64,000 bases of DNA, from positions 43,796 through 107,795 of the forward strand of contig NZ_QRBE01000015.1 of the NCBI RefSeq assembly GCF_003363155.1. Direction: 5' to 3'. Below, one piece after another: positions 46,782 through 55,620 of the stretch. Position 1 is the first letter of the stretch, and every line of letters starts with the position of its first letter. The notes under the pieces were generated by a model. The model saw only the letters and a program-made list of their open reading frames with translations. It did not search any database and was not told the origin of the DNA. Made by a program: the position numbers and the translations under genes. The DNA is from Dyella monticola (GTDB lineage: Bacteria; Pseudomonadota; Gammaproteobacteria; Xanthomonadales; Rhodanobacteraceae).

Positions 46782-49202
46782 TCACTCGTAGCGCAAGGCG
46801 ACGGCCGGGTCCACGCGCAGCGCGCGCAGCAGCGGCAGCAATGCGGCCAGCGTAGACACGCCGATCACCAGCAGCAATACGGGCACGAACACGGCCGGAT
46901 CGTGCGCTTGCGTGCGCAGCACAGGGTCGGCCAGCACACCCGACCACGGTATGGCCAGCAGCAGGCCGATGCCCAGCCCGAGCCCGAGCTGCCACGCCAG
47001 TTGCCGCGCCACCGTGCGCACGATGGCGCCGTGCCCGGCGCCGATCGCGCGACGGATACCGATCTCGCGCGTACGCTGCGCCACCGCAAAAGCCAGCACG
47101 CCGTACAGACCTGCCGCCGCCAGCAACAATGCGACCAGGCCCAGTACGCCGAAAACGCTGCTGAGTACGATGAGGCCCACACGACTCTGCGCCATCGCGG
47201 ACGCCTGGCTGCGCATGTGGTACACCGCCGCCTGCGGCTCGACAGCGTGCACGGCATCCGCCAGTTGCTGTTCGAAGTGATCGGCGGCGAGGTGCGTATG
47301 CACCGCCAACTCCACGCTATGCAACGGCCCCTGTCCCGCCGACTGATCCAGCGGCAGCAGCAGGCCGGGCAGCGACTTTTCCAGCGCGCCATCCAGTTGC
47401 AGCGGCTCGATCACGCCGACGACGGTCAGCGTAAGGGTGTGCATGCGGCCTGGCCAAAGCACCAGCGTGCGACCCAGCGCATCCAAATGCGGCCACATCG
47501 CCTGGGCCATCTTGGCGTCGACCACCGCGACCGGCGTGCTATCCGCGCGATCGCGCGCGTCGAAAAAGCGGCCCTCGCGCAGACGCACGCCATACGTGGC
47601 GAGGAAATGCGGATCGACGATGCCCATCTGCGCACGCGACCAACCCTGCGCGGGTTCGGGCTGCCCCGGCAACGCAATGGATTCGTGGCTGCCCAGCACC
47701 GCGTCGGGCACGGTATCCGATGCCGTGGCATCGACCACGCCCGCTTGCTGGTGCAGATGGTCGACGACCGCATCGAAGAAACGGATGCGCTGCGCATCGT
47801 CGGCATACGCGGCGGGTGGCAGCAGCACCCTGGCGGCAAGCACCTGTGCTGCGTGCGATGCCCCCACCACCGGTTGCGATAACACATTGCGCACGGCGTG
47901 CACGAACATCCCCGCACCCACCAAGAGCACCATCGTGAGTGCGATTTCTCCCATCACCATGGACTTGGCCACACGGGCGAAACCGCTGCCCGAGCCCTTG
48001 CCGCCGTCGCGCAACACATCCTGCAGGTCAGGGCGCGAAGCGCGCCACGCAGGGATCATTCCGGCCAGGGCCGTGCTGAGCAGCGCGGCCGCAAACGCCG
48101 CCGCCAGTACCCGTGCATCGATGCCGAAATGCATGAAGGGAGCGGCGCCTGGCGCGTTGGCGAAGTAGGTCGCCACGAGCCAGCGATTGCCCCCATGCAC
48201 GACGGGCAACGCCAACGCCAGCGCGGCCACGCTGAGCAGCAGGCTTTCCAGCAGCGCGCCGACCATCAGCCGTGCGCGGCCGCCGCCCAACGCGCTGCGC
48301 AGCGCCAGCTCATGGCACCGTTGCAAGGCCTGCACCAGTTGCAGATTGGCGACGTTGACGCACGCCAGCAGCAACACCAACGTAGCCGCACCGAACATCA
48401 GCCACACCCAGCGGCGCATGTCCTCGGGCACGAAACCGTATTTCCACGGTTTGAGGGTGATACCACGCGTGCGCATATCGGTCGGCAGCGCCGCCTGCAA
48501 GCGCAGGTTCCACGCATCCAGTTCCGCACGCGCTTGTGCGAGCTGGCTCCCCGGTGCAAGGCGCGCCACAGCCCAGATGTCGCTGTGCTCTCCTGGCTGC
48601 AAGTGCATCGGCAGCCAGATCTGGTTGTCGGTCACCGGCAGGCGGCTCGCCTGCGCGGGTAGCACGCCGACCACCGTGACCCACTCGCCATCCACGCGCA
48701 GGGCACGACCGATGATGCGAGGATCGGCATGCAAGCCATGCCGCCACAAGGCTTCGCCCAGTAGCGCCACCTTCGGTGCACCGGCTGTTTCATCCGAGGG
48801 TGCAAGACTGCGCCCCAGCAACGGCTTGATGCCAAGCAACGACATCATGGATGCGCTCATGCGGCTGCCGGTGTAGTACGTCGCGCCACCACCCTCATCC
48901 ACACTCACGCCGATGCCCATGTAAGCGCCCATCAGATCGACACTGCGCATGCCGTCGCGCACGTCCAGATACTGCGCGCTGTCGAGGGTTTCGATGCCAG
49001 AGCCGTTGGACGATGGCTCGCCGAGTGCCATCAGCCGGTCCGGCTGCGGTATGGGCAGCGGTTCGATGATGAGCGTGTTGACCAGTGAAAACAAAAACAA
49101 CGTCACGCCCAGCCCCATGCCCAACACCACCACCGACAGCAATGCGTAACCGGGCCGACGCATCAGCCGACGCCATGCCTGGCGAAGCTCCCACACGATC
49201 AT
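46782..49202 (-). CDS. ABC transporter permease (MacB/FtsX type)
   Basis: 806-residue permease. An N-terminal helix (GYALLSVVVLGMGLGVTLFLF) is followed by a large periplasmic MacB_PCD domain (about 55-270), an FtsX helix bundle, a second periplasmic domain and a final FtsX bundle (REIGIRRAIGAGHGAIV, then LLPLLRALRVDPAVALRYE). This is the duplicated eight-helix form of bacterial macrolide/peptide exporters without a fused ATPase. The start at ATG 49202 follows GGGGAGAGTGAGG, two bases after the previous permease stop. It pairs with the permease upstream and the ATPase and adaptor genes to form an exporter, probably of antimicrobial peptides or toxic lipids. Confidence 0.93.
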   Translation of the reverse strand: MIVWELRQAWRRLMRRPGYALLSVVVLGMGLGVTLFLFSLVNTLIIEPLPIPQPDRLMALGEPSSNGSGIETLDSAQYLDVRDGMRSVDLMGAYMGIGVSVDEGGGATYYTGSRMSASMMSLLGIKPLLGRSLAPSDETAGAPKVALLGEALWRHGLHADPRIIGRALRVDGEWVTVVGVLPAQASRLPVTDNQIWLPMHLQPGEHSDIWAVARLAPGSQLAQARAELDAWNLRLQAALPTDMRTRGITLKPWKYGFVPEDMRRWVWLMFGAATLVLLLACVNVANLQLVQALQRCHELALRSALGGGRARLMVGALLESLLLSVAALALALPVVHGGNRWLVATYFANAPGAAPFMHFGIDARVLAAAFAAALLSTALAGMIPAWRASRPDLQDVLRDGGKGSGSGFARVAKSMVMGEIALTMVLLVGAGMFVHAVRNVLSQPVVGASHAAQVLAARVLLPPAAYADDAQRIRFFDAVVDHLHQQAGVVDATASDTVPDAVLGSHESIALPGQPEPAQGWSRAQMGIVDPHFLATYGVRLREGRFFDARDRADSTPVAVVDAKMAQAMWPHLDALGRTLVLWPGRMHTLTLTVVGVIEPLQLDGALEKSLPGLLLPLDQSAGQGPLHSVELAVHTHLAADHFEQQLADAVHAVEPQAAVYHMRSQASAMAQSRVGLIVLSSVFGVLGLVALLLAAAGLYGVLAFAVAQRTREIGIRRAIGAGHGAIVRTVARQLAWQLGLGLGIGLLLAIPWSGVLADPVLRTQAHDPAVFVPVLLLVIGVSTLAALLPLLRALRVDPAVALRYE

Positions 49203-49204
49203 CC

Positions 49205-51646
49205 TCACTCTCCCCTTAGTGCACGCATCGGCGCAACACGTGCCGCGCGCAAGGCTGGCAACAGGCAAGCCAGCAAGCCGGCGAGGGCGAGCACCACGCA
49301 AACACCTAGCATCGCCACCGGGTCAAACGCATTGCTGCGTCCAAGCAGTGTCATCAGCAACACCGCCATGGCGTGCGAGGCAGCAAGCGCGACGACTGCG
49401 CCGATCGCCAGGCCCATCAGGATCTGCATCAAGCCTCCACGCAGCACCAGGCTCAACAGTCGTTGCGGTGCTGCACCCAACGCCATGCGCACGCCAAATT
49501 CGCGCTCGCGCGCGGTAACCGCCACCGCTACTACCGCATACAAGCCCGTCGCTGCCAGCAGCAATGCGAGTGCAGCGAACAGACCGATCAACCACAAACT
49601 AAGCCGCGCATTCTGCGTGGTCGCATGCACGATGCTGTGCATCGAACGCAGGTGTGCGATGGGTTGCTCTGGCGCAACTTCCGCCAACGCCTCGCGCACA
49701 CCGGCCTGCCAGTCCATCGGGTTGCCATGGCCGCGCAAGGCGAAGCGCAGTGGTTCCAGACTGCGGAAGATCGCCATGTTCTGCGCAGACACCTGTATCA
49801 GCGGCACGTACACCACTGGCTGCGCCGGTTGCAGCGCACCGCGCTGCATGGTGTTGCCCACCACGCCGACGATGCGCGCTGGCCATACCGCGTCCCCGTT
49901 CCCTTCCACGTTTATGATCGTGCCGATGGCATGCCCCCGGTAATACGCATCCGCCAGATCCTGGCTAACGATAGCCACCCGTTCGCTGCCTGCCGTATCG
50001 TCATGCGTGAAGTCGCGTCCTTCGCGCAGCCGAATATCAAACAGCGCGAAAAAGCCTGGACTTATGCCGTGATATTGCGCCACGAACTCCTTACCATCCA
50101 CCGTGCGCATGCCGTCCTGGAACTGGCCATACATGTCATCGCTCTCGGGCAGATTGGTGGTCACGGCGACGTCCGTGACGCCCGGTATCACCTGCAGCCG
50201 CTGCACCAGCCGTTGCGACAGATTTCCTATCGCGGCCACGTCCGGATAGTTGGCCTGCACCGGTTTCAACTCGAACGTGAGCACATTGTCGTCGGCGAAG
50301 CCCAATCGCAATTGGGACGCATCGTAGAGCGCATGCATGAACACCCCGGCGCCACTGAGCAGGATCGCCGCCAACGCGACCTGCGCCACGACCAGCACGC
50401 GCCCAAGCCGACCGCTGCGTACACCGATACCGCTGCGGCCACCTTCGCGCAATTCCTCCACCGTAGCCGCGCTGCGGCTGCGCCACAACGCCAAGCCTGC
50501 CGCCAGCACGGCGCCCAGCAAGCCTACGGCCAACGCCAGCGCCCATGCCGCGACACTGATGCGCAATTGTCCGCCCCATAACCATTCGGCAGGAATAAAA
50601 CGTTGCAGCAAGAGCAGGCCCGCGGTTGCCAACATCATGCCAAGCAACGCGCCTACGGAGCCCACCAGCAAGCCTTCGCCCAATGCCGGCAGCATCAAGC
50701 GCGGCAACGATGCACCGAGCGCGCTACGCACCGCGGCGTCGTGGTTGCGCGACAGCGCGCGCAGCAACATCAGATTGGTGAGGTTGACCAGTGCGATCAA
50801 AAGCACCAGCAATGCGCTTGCCAAGAACAGCAGCAGCATCGGCCGCGCATCTTGTTGTACGGCCGAGGCAAAACCCTCGGCTCCGAAGCGCGGCTTCTTC
50901 CAGTTGCCACCCATCGCCATGTCACGGTACATCGCGCGCTCGCGCGCATCGACCTGCGCGGATACCGCCGCCATCTCGGTGCCGGGCGCCAGTCGCGCGA
51001 CGGCTACGGTGCCGTTATGGCTGTAGTCGCGACTTGCCTGTGGCAGCGCCATGGGCAACATGACGTCACCTGATCCAAGCACCGTATTGAAACCCGCCGG
51101 CAGCACGCCAACGATGATGCGCGGCACGCCTTCCACGCGAAGGCTACGGCCGATCACATGCGTGTCGCCGGCATATTTGCGCTGCCAGAAACCGTGCCCA
51201 AGGATGACTGCGGGTGCTCCATTCGGGCGGTCTTCCTGCGCATCGAAATTACGGCCCAACACTGGCTGCAGTGCCAGCGTGTGTAGCATGTCGCGGTCCA
51301 TGTAGATCACCGGCACCTGTTCCGGCACGCCCGCGCCCGCAACGTTCACCGTCGAGCGGGGGCGAAACAAGGCCACCGACGTCACGCCATCGAGCTTGTC
51401 CAGGTACTGATATTCGTGCGGTGAGATGCCGCCGGGATGGCCGCTGTCCTGCAAGGCGCCCAGTATGGCCAACCGCTCCGGGTGCGGCACCGGCAACGGT
51501 CGCCACAAGGTGTTCTGGATCAAGGTGGCCACTGCCACACTGGCACCAATACCCAAGGCCAGCACACCACTTGCCAGTAGCAAAAATCCGGGCCGGCGCA
51601 GGCTGGCGCGCCACGCCAGCCAGATCTCGGCGAACCACACGTTCAT
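49205..51646 (-). CDS. ABC transporter permease (MacB/FtsX type)
   Basis: 813-residue paralogue of the downstream permease with the same duplicated layout: N-terminal helix (GFLLLASGVLALGIGASVAVATL), MacB_PCD periplasmic domain, FtsX bundle (LLIALVNLTNLMLLRALSRNHDAAVRSALGAS), second periplasmic domain and terminal FtsX bundle (REFGVRMALGAAPQRLLSLV). It overlaps the ATPase gene by ATGA at 51643-51646 and is followed after two bases by the second permease, so translation is tightly coupled. The two permeases are presumably the two halves of a heterodimer; this is inference. Confidence 0.93.
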   Translation of the reverse strand: MNVWFAEIWLAWRASLRRPGFLLLASGVLALGIGASVAVATLIQNTLWRPLPVPHPERLAILGALQDSGHPGGISPHEYQYLDKLDGVTSVALFRPRSTVNVAGAGVPEQVPVIYMDRDMLHTLALQPVLGRNFDAQEDRPNGAPAVILGHGFWQRKYAGDTHVIGRSLRVEGVPRIIVGVLPAGFNTVLGSGDVMLPMALPQASRDYSHNGTVAVARLAPGTEMAAVSAQVDARERAMYRDMAMGGNWKKPRFGAEGFASAVQQDARPMLLLFLASALLVLLIALVNLTNLMLLRALSRNHDAAVRSALGASLPRLMLPALGEGLLVGSVGALLGMMLATAGLLLLQRFIPAEWLWGGQLRISVAAWALALAVGLLGAVLAAGLALWRSRSAATVEELREGGRSGIGVRSGRLGRVLVVAQVALAAILLSGAGVFMHALYDASQLRLGFADDNVLTFELKPVQANYPDVAAIGNLSQRLVQRLQVIPGVTDVAVTTNLPESDDMYGQFQDGMRTVDGKEFVAQYHGISPGFFALFDIRLREGRDFTHDDTAGSERVAIVSQDLADAYYRGHAIGTIINVEGNGDAVWPARIVGVVGNTMQRGALQPAQPVVYVPLIQVSAQNMAIFRSLEPLRFALRGHGNPMDWQAGVREALAEVAPEQPIAHLRSMHSIVHATTQNARLSLWLIGLFAALALLLAATGLYAVVAVAVTAREREFGVRMALGAAPQRLLSLVLRGGLMQILMGLAIGAVVALAASHAMAVLLMTLLGRSNAFDPVAMLGVCVVLALAGLLACLLPALRAARVAPMRALRGE

Positions 51647-52419
51647 GCGCCGGCCTCGATATGCTGGCCGATCAGTGCGTCCAGACGGGAGTCGTCTTCA
51701 CGACGCAGGCGGTCGAAGGTTTCCTCGTCCACCACGCGGCCGTCGAACAGGCGTACCTTGCGCTGCGCGAGTTCGGCGTAGCGCGCATCGTGGGTGACCA
51801 TGCAGAGGGTGGACCCGCTCTTGTGCAGCTCGTCGAGTAGAGTCATCACCGCCTCGCCGTTGCGCGAGTCGAGATTGCCGGTGGGCTCGTCAGCGAGCAG
51901 GATCGCCGGTCTTCCCACCAATGCACGCGCCACCGCCACGCGCTGCTGCTGGCCGCCGGAAAGCTGTGCTGGATAGTGGCGCATGCGATGCGCCATGCCC
52001 ACGCGCTCCAACGCCTCCTGCACGCGCGCACGGCGCTCGGACGTGTCGATGCCGCCGCGATAGGTGAGCGGCAGTTCCACGTTCTCGTGCACGGTAAGGT
52101 CACCGATCAAGTTGAACGCCTGGAAGATGAAACCGATCTCCGCATTGCGGATACGCGCGCGCTGGGCGGCGTTCAGTCCGGCGACATCGTGGCCGTTCAG
52201 CACATAACGGCCGCCGCTTGCCGTGTCGAGCAGGCCAAGGATCGACAGCAAGGTGGTCTTGCCGCAGCCCGATGGGCCGGAGATGGAAACATATTCGCCA
52301 CGTGCGATGGTGAGGTGCACGTCGCTGAGCGCGTGCGTTTCTACCTCATCGGCCTGAAACACTTTGCGCAGGCCGTCGAGGGTGATGACGTTGGCTGGAT
52401 GGGTCATGGGCGGATCCAT
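51643..52419 (-). CDS. ABC transporter ATP-binding protein (MacB/LolD-like)
   Basis: 258-residue ATPase energising the two permeases. Walker A is SGPSGCGKTTLL, the Q-loop is IGFIFQAFNLIGDLTV, the ABC signature is LSGGQQQRVAVARALV, Walker B is ILLADEPTGNLD, and the H-loop is MVTHDARYAE. This is the typical MacB/LolD/FtsE subfamily sequence. The start is ATG 52419 or ATG 52407 four codons later; neither has a strong ribosome binding site. It lies 57 bases after the adaptor gene. Confidence 0.95.
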   Translation of the reverse strand: MDPPMTHPANVITLDGLRKVFQADEVETHALSDVHLTIARGEYVSISGPSGCGKTTLLSILGLLDTASGGRYVLNGHDVAGLNAAQRARIRNAEIGFIFQAFNLIGDLTVHENVELPLTYRGGIDTSERRARVQEALERVGMAHRMRHYPAQLSGGQQQRVAVARALVGRPAILLADEPTGNLDSRNGEAVMTLLDELHKSGSTLCMVTHDARYAELAQRKVRLFDGRVVDEETFDRLRREDDSRLDALIGQHIEAGA

Positions 52420-52476
52420 TCTTGAGGCGTGTGTGGTTTCCCTTCTCCTGACGAGGGAAGGGGTTAACGTCGTTGC

Positions 52477-53730
52477 TTACTTCACGTTGATGCGATCATA
52501 TTTATCCCACTGGCTGGCATCGGAAAGGATCACCCGATCGCCAGCATTGAGGCCACGCAGTACTTGCACGCGATCCACCGAGACCACGCCGACACGCACC
52601 GGCACTCGCGTGGCGATGTCGTCATGCGGGTCGAGGCGGAACAGGCTGAGATCGGCATCGGCTTGCGCCAGCGCGGGACGGCCGACCGAAAGGACATCGT
52701 GCAAGTGTGCGATCAGGATGCGGCCATCCACGGAGAGGTCGGGTCGCGCGCCGGGCGGCAGCGTGCCGGTCAGCGCCACGTCGACCTGCACGCTGCCGTT
52801 GCGCACGGCCGGATCGATGCGCTCCACCTTGCCGTCGGCCAAGCCGTTGTGGGTGTCCACGCTCACCGGCATGCCCAGCGCCACGTCCTTGGCCTGCACT
52901 TCCGGCACCTGCAGGCGCGCGATCAACACGTCAGGTTTGGCGACGCGCGCGAGATTGGTGCCTGCCGCAACGTGTGCGCCTTCCTGCACTGCCACTTCCT
53001 GCAAGACGCCAGCGATGTCGGCTTTCACCTGCAATGCATCGGCCTGACGCTGGCGCAATTGCAGATTGCTCTGCTGCTGCACCAGCGCGGCCTGCACTGC
53101 ATCGAGCTGCGCGTTCATGCTGGCGACGAAAGCGGCCACGCGCTGTTGCTCGATCTGCACGTGCTCGTTCAATTGCTTCAGCGCAATCTGGCCCTGTTCG
53201 TACTGCACGCGCGGGATCACCTGCACCTTGATCGCGATGGCGTCGGCGTCGGCCTTGACCTTGGCCGAAGCGTAATCGGCCTGCGCTTGCGCAAGCGCGG
53301 AACGCTGATCCAGCAATTGCGATTGAAGCTCCGCCCGCTTGGCGGCCACCTCGGCCTGCGCCGCTGCCACCTGCGCTTGCGCGTTACGCAGTGCATCCTC
53401 GGTCTGCGGATCGGAAAGCTGCATCAGCACCGTATCCGGCTGCACCGATGCGCCTGGCCATACCCGAATTTTTTCGACCTGCGCCGGCGTGGAAGCGGCC
53501 AACCACCGGATCTCACGTGGCACCAAGGTGCCGGTGGCGCGCACGTCGCGCAGCATGTCACCTTGCTGGACCGTGTCGATCCACAAGTTGCTGCGATCGG
53601 CCACGGGCAGCGCCGGGCCCAGCCGCCAGACCAGGATGGCCAGCGCAACCACCGCCAGTACGCCGCCGCCTAGCGTGAATCGCAAGCGACGACGTCTGCG
53701 GATGCCATAGATCGGGTTTGCAATATCCAT
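52477..53730 (-). CDS. HlyD/MacA-type periplasmic adaptor
   Basis: 417-residue membrane-fusion protein linking the inner-membrane ABC exporter to an outer-membrane channel. It has a basic cytoplasmic tip (YGIRRRRRLRF), one transmembrane helix (about 20-36), a split lipoyl/beta-barrel core (TGTLVPREIRWLAASTPAQVEKI and VKADIAGVLQEVAVQEGAHV) and a long coiled-coil hairpin (about 115-235, rich in Ala/Gln/Leu). No outer-membrane factor is encoded nearby, so a TolC elsewhere is assumed. First gene of the six-gene exporter operon. The ATG at 53730 lies almost at the transcription start predicted from the sigma-54 promoter, so the mRNA may be leaderless or the true start may be internal. Confidence 0.9.
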   Translation of the reverse strand: MDIANPIYGIRRRRRLRFTLGGGVLAVVALAILVWRLGPALPVADRSNLWIDTVQQGDMLRDVRATGTLVPREIRWLAASTPAQVEKIRVWPGASVQPDTVLMQLSDPQTEDALRNAQAQVAAAQAEVAAKRAELQSQLLDQRSALAQAQADYASAKVKADADAIAIKVQVIPRVQYEQGQIALKQLNEHVQIEQQRVAAFVASMNAQLDAVQAALVQQQSNLQLRQRQADALQVKADIAGVLQEVAVQEGAHVAAGTNLARVAKPDVLIARLQVPEVQAKDVALGMPVSVDTHNGLADGKVERIDPAVRNGSVQVDVALTGTLPPGARPDLSVDGRILIAHLHDVLSVGRPALAQADADLSLFRLDPHDDIATRVPVRVGVVSVDRVQVLRGLNAGDRVILSDASQWDKYDRINVK

Positions 53731-53742
53731 GTGCCATGCATG

Positions 53743-53757
53743 GCAAGCGGCGTGCCA
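53743..53757 (-). promoter_or_regulatory. Sigma-54 (-24/-12) promoter of the ABC exporter operon
   Basis: Read on the minus strand: TGGCACG-CCGC-TTGC. This equals the consensus TGGCACG-N4-TTGC, with the invariant GG and GC 12 bp apart. The following base is C rather than A/T. Transcription would start at about 53731. A perfect 14-base palindrome (TGCCATGCATGGCA, 53732-53745) overlaps the -12 region. Confidence 0.75.
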
Positions 53758-53830
53758 GTTTCGTCCAAAAGAAAAACCTTTATGGATCAACGCACGCCGA
53801 CGGCAGCACGCAACCGGTGCAACACCTTGC

Positions 53831-53864
53831 TGTCCGCATTCGGATGGCGATGTCCGCAATTGGA
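53831..53864. promoter_or_regulatory. Tandem upstream activator dyads for the sigma-54 promoter
   Basis: Two dyads TGTCC-N6-GGAYG starting at 53831 and 53851, exactly 20 bp apart (two helical turns), centred about 100-130 bp upstream of the predicted start. This is the usual distance and phasing for NtrC-family binding sites, and the cognate regulator is probably the one at 45362-46765. Confidence 0.65.
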
Positions 53865-54126
53865 CGCGGTACCGCGCCGGCGCGAATCCATCTCTAGATG
53901 CGCAGTCCAAGCGATGCCCATGGCGATGTGTGCGAGTGCTTTCGCCGGTGTACGCCGCCTGCCCTGTTCGCTGCATTCACCCCCGATCGGGCGTGCTTTG
54001 GAATGCAACTACGCGGGAAAACTATCCCTCAACGCGGATTTACAAAAATTTTACAAATTATCTACGCGCTCAAACGCCTTGGTAACAACCATTAATGCTA
54101 CTGCCGCCAGCCAAGTGGTTCACCTC

Positions 54127-55620
54127 ATGCGCCCTTCCGTTCGTTGCAGCACCGGCAACTCTGGTCTGGACACCATTCTGGATGGAGGCCTTCCATCAGG
54201 CCATCTCTATCTTCTGGAAGGTCAGCCTGGATCGGGAAAAACCACGTTGGCGCTGCAATTTCTCTTGGATGGTGTACGCAAAGGCGAGCGCTGCCTCTAC
54301 ATCACGATGTCCGAGACCGCCGAGGAGCTTGCCGAGGTTGCAGCCTCTCATCACTGGGATATCAAAGGTATCGATCTGTTCGAGCTCTCCTCTGTCGAGA
54401 GTTTGCTGGGCGGCGAGCGCAACCAGTCCGTTCTTCACTCGTGGGAAGTCGAGCTGGGAGAAACCATCAGCCTGATCAGGCAAGAAATCGAACGCGTCGA
54501 TCCTGCGCGTGTCGTTTTCGACAGCCTCTCCGAATTGCGGCTACTGGCCCAGGACCCGTTGCGCTATCGACGGCAGGTGCTGGCATTGAAGCAGTTCTTC
54601 GTGCCTCGCAATGCGACCGTAGTGCTGATCGATGACCTCAGCAGCGAACGCTCCGATCGCGACACGCATCTGCACAGCCTTAGCCACGGCGTCATTTCCG
54701 TTGAGCGCTTCACCCTGGAATATGGCCCAGCCCGCCGCCGCCTGCAGGTGCAGAAATTGCGGGGGGCCACGTTCATTGGCGGCTACCACGATCTCAACAT
54801 TCGAACCGGGTGCATTGAAGTGTATCCACGGCTTGTCGCCTCCACGCATCAGACCAGCCTTTCGGATGAACTGCTGCCCAGTGCGATCGATCAGCTCGAT
54901 GCGCTCGTGGGCGGAGGACTTCTGCGTGGCACCAGCACACTTCTCACCGGTCCTGCGGGAACCGGCAAAACGACGCTTGCGCTTCAATACGTGGATGCTG
55001 CATGCCGGCGCGGCGAGCAATGCTGCCTTTATGAATTCGACGAGCGTATCGGCACACTGCTCAGGCGCGCGCAAAGCATGGGCATGCAGCTTGTCGAACA
55101 CATCGAATCGGGTTTGCTTGAAATCACGCAAGTAGACCCGGCCGAGATGTCTCCGGGTGAGTTTGCCTGGGGTGTTTTCAAGGCGGTTCAAGACAAAGCA
55201 TGCAAGCTGGTGGTGATCGACAGCCTCAACGGCTACCTCACCGCCATGCCGGAGGAAAAGCATCTGCTGCTGCAAATGCACGAGCTGCTGGCGTATCTCA
55301 ATCAATCGGGCGTCACCACGTTCTTGATCAACCCGCTATTGGGGTTGGTCAACACGTTGGATGTTGGCCAGCTCAACGTATCCTACATCGCCGACACGGT
55401 CGTGCTCTTTCGCTACTTCGAGGCGGAGGGCCGCATTCGAAAAGCCCTTTCCGTGATCAAAAATCGCGGCGGCAAGCATGAGGAGACCATACGCGAGGTT
55501 CGTATCGACAGCCGTGGATTGCGTGTGGGCGAACCATTGACCAACTTCCGCGGCGTGCTGACCGGCACGCCTGAGTTTGTCGGCAACGCCACGCCCTTGC
55601 TGGAAGGCCGAAATGCATAA
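54127..55620 (+). CDS. KaiC-like double-domain ATPase
   Basis: About 497-residue protein with two RecA-like KaiC domains, close to cyanobacterial KaiC length. Domain I has Walker A GQPGSGKT (32-39) and FDSLSELRLL; domain II has GPAGTGKT (275-282) and VVIDSLNGYL. Where cyanobacterial KaiC has its Ser431-Thr432 phosphorylation pair, this protein reads Ser419-Tyr420 (LNVSYIADTVVLF), by my alignment. No kaiA or kaiB is nearby. Its 3' end overlaps a hybrid histidine kinase gene by eight bases, so it probably acts as a signalling ATPase with that kinase. The start at ATG 54127 is tentative; a TTG at 54079 is also in frame. The roughly 400 bases before it hold the exporter's promoter and an AT-rich tract near 54040-54060. 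Confidence 0.9.
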   Translation: MRPSVRCSTGNSGLDTILDGGLPSGHLYLLEGQPGSGKTTLALQFLLDGVRKGERCLYITMSETAEELAEVAASHHWDIKGIDLFELSSVESLLGGERNQSVLHSWEVELGETISLIRQEIERVDPARVVFDSLSELRLLAQDPLRYRRQVLALKQFFVPRNATVVLIDDLSSERSDRDTHLHSLSHGVISVERFTLEYGPARRRLQVQKLRGATFIGGYHDLNIRTGCIEVYPRLVASTHQTSLSDELLPSAIDQLDALVGGGLLRGTSTLLTGPAGTGKTTLALQYVDAACRRGEQCCLYEFDERIGTLLRRAQSMGMQLVEHIESGLLEITQVDPAEMSPGEFAWGVFKAVQDKACKLVVIDSLNGYLTAMPEEKHLLLQMHELLAYLNQSGVTTFLINPLLGLVNTLDVGQLNVSYIADTVVLFRYFEAEGRIRKALSVIKNRGGKHEETIREVRIDSRGLRVGEPLTNFRGVLTGTPEFVGNATPLLEGRNA

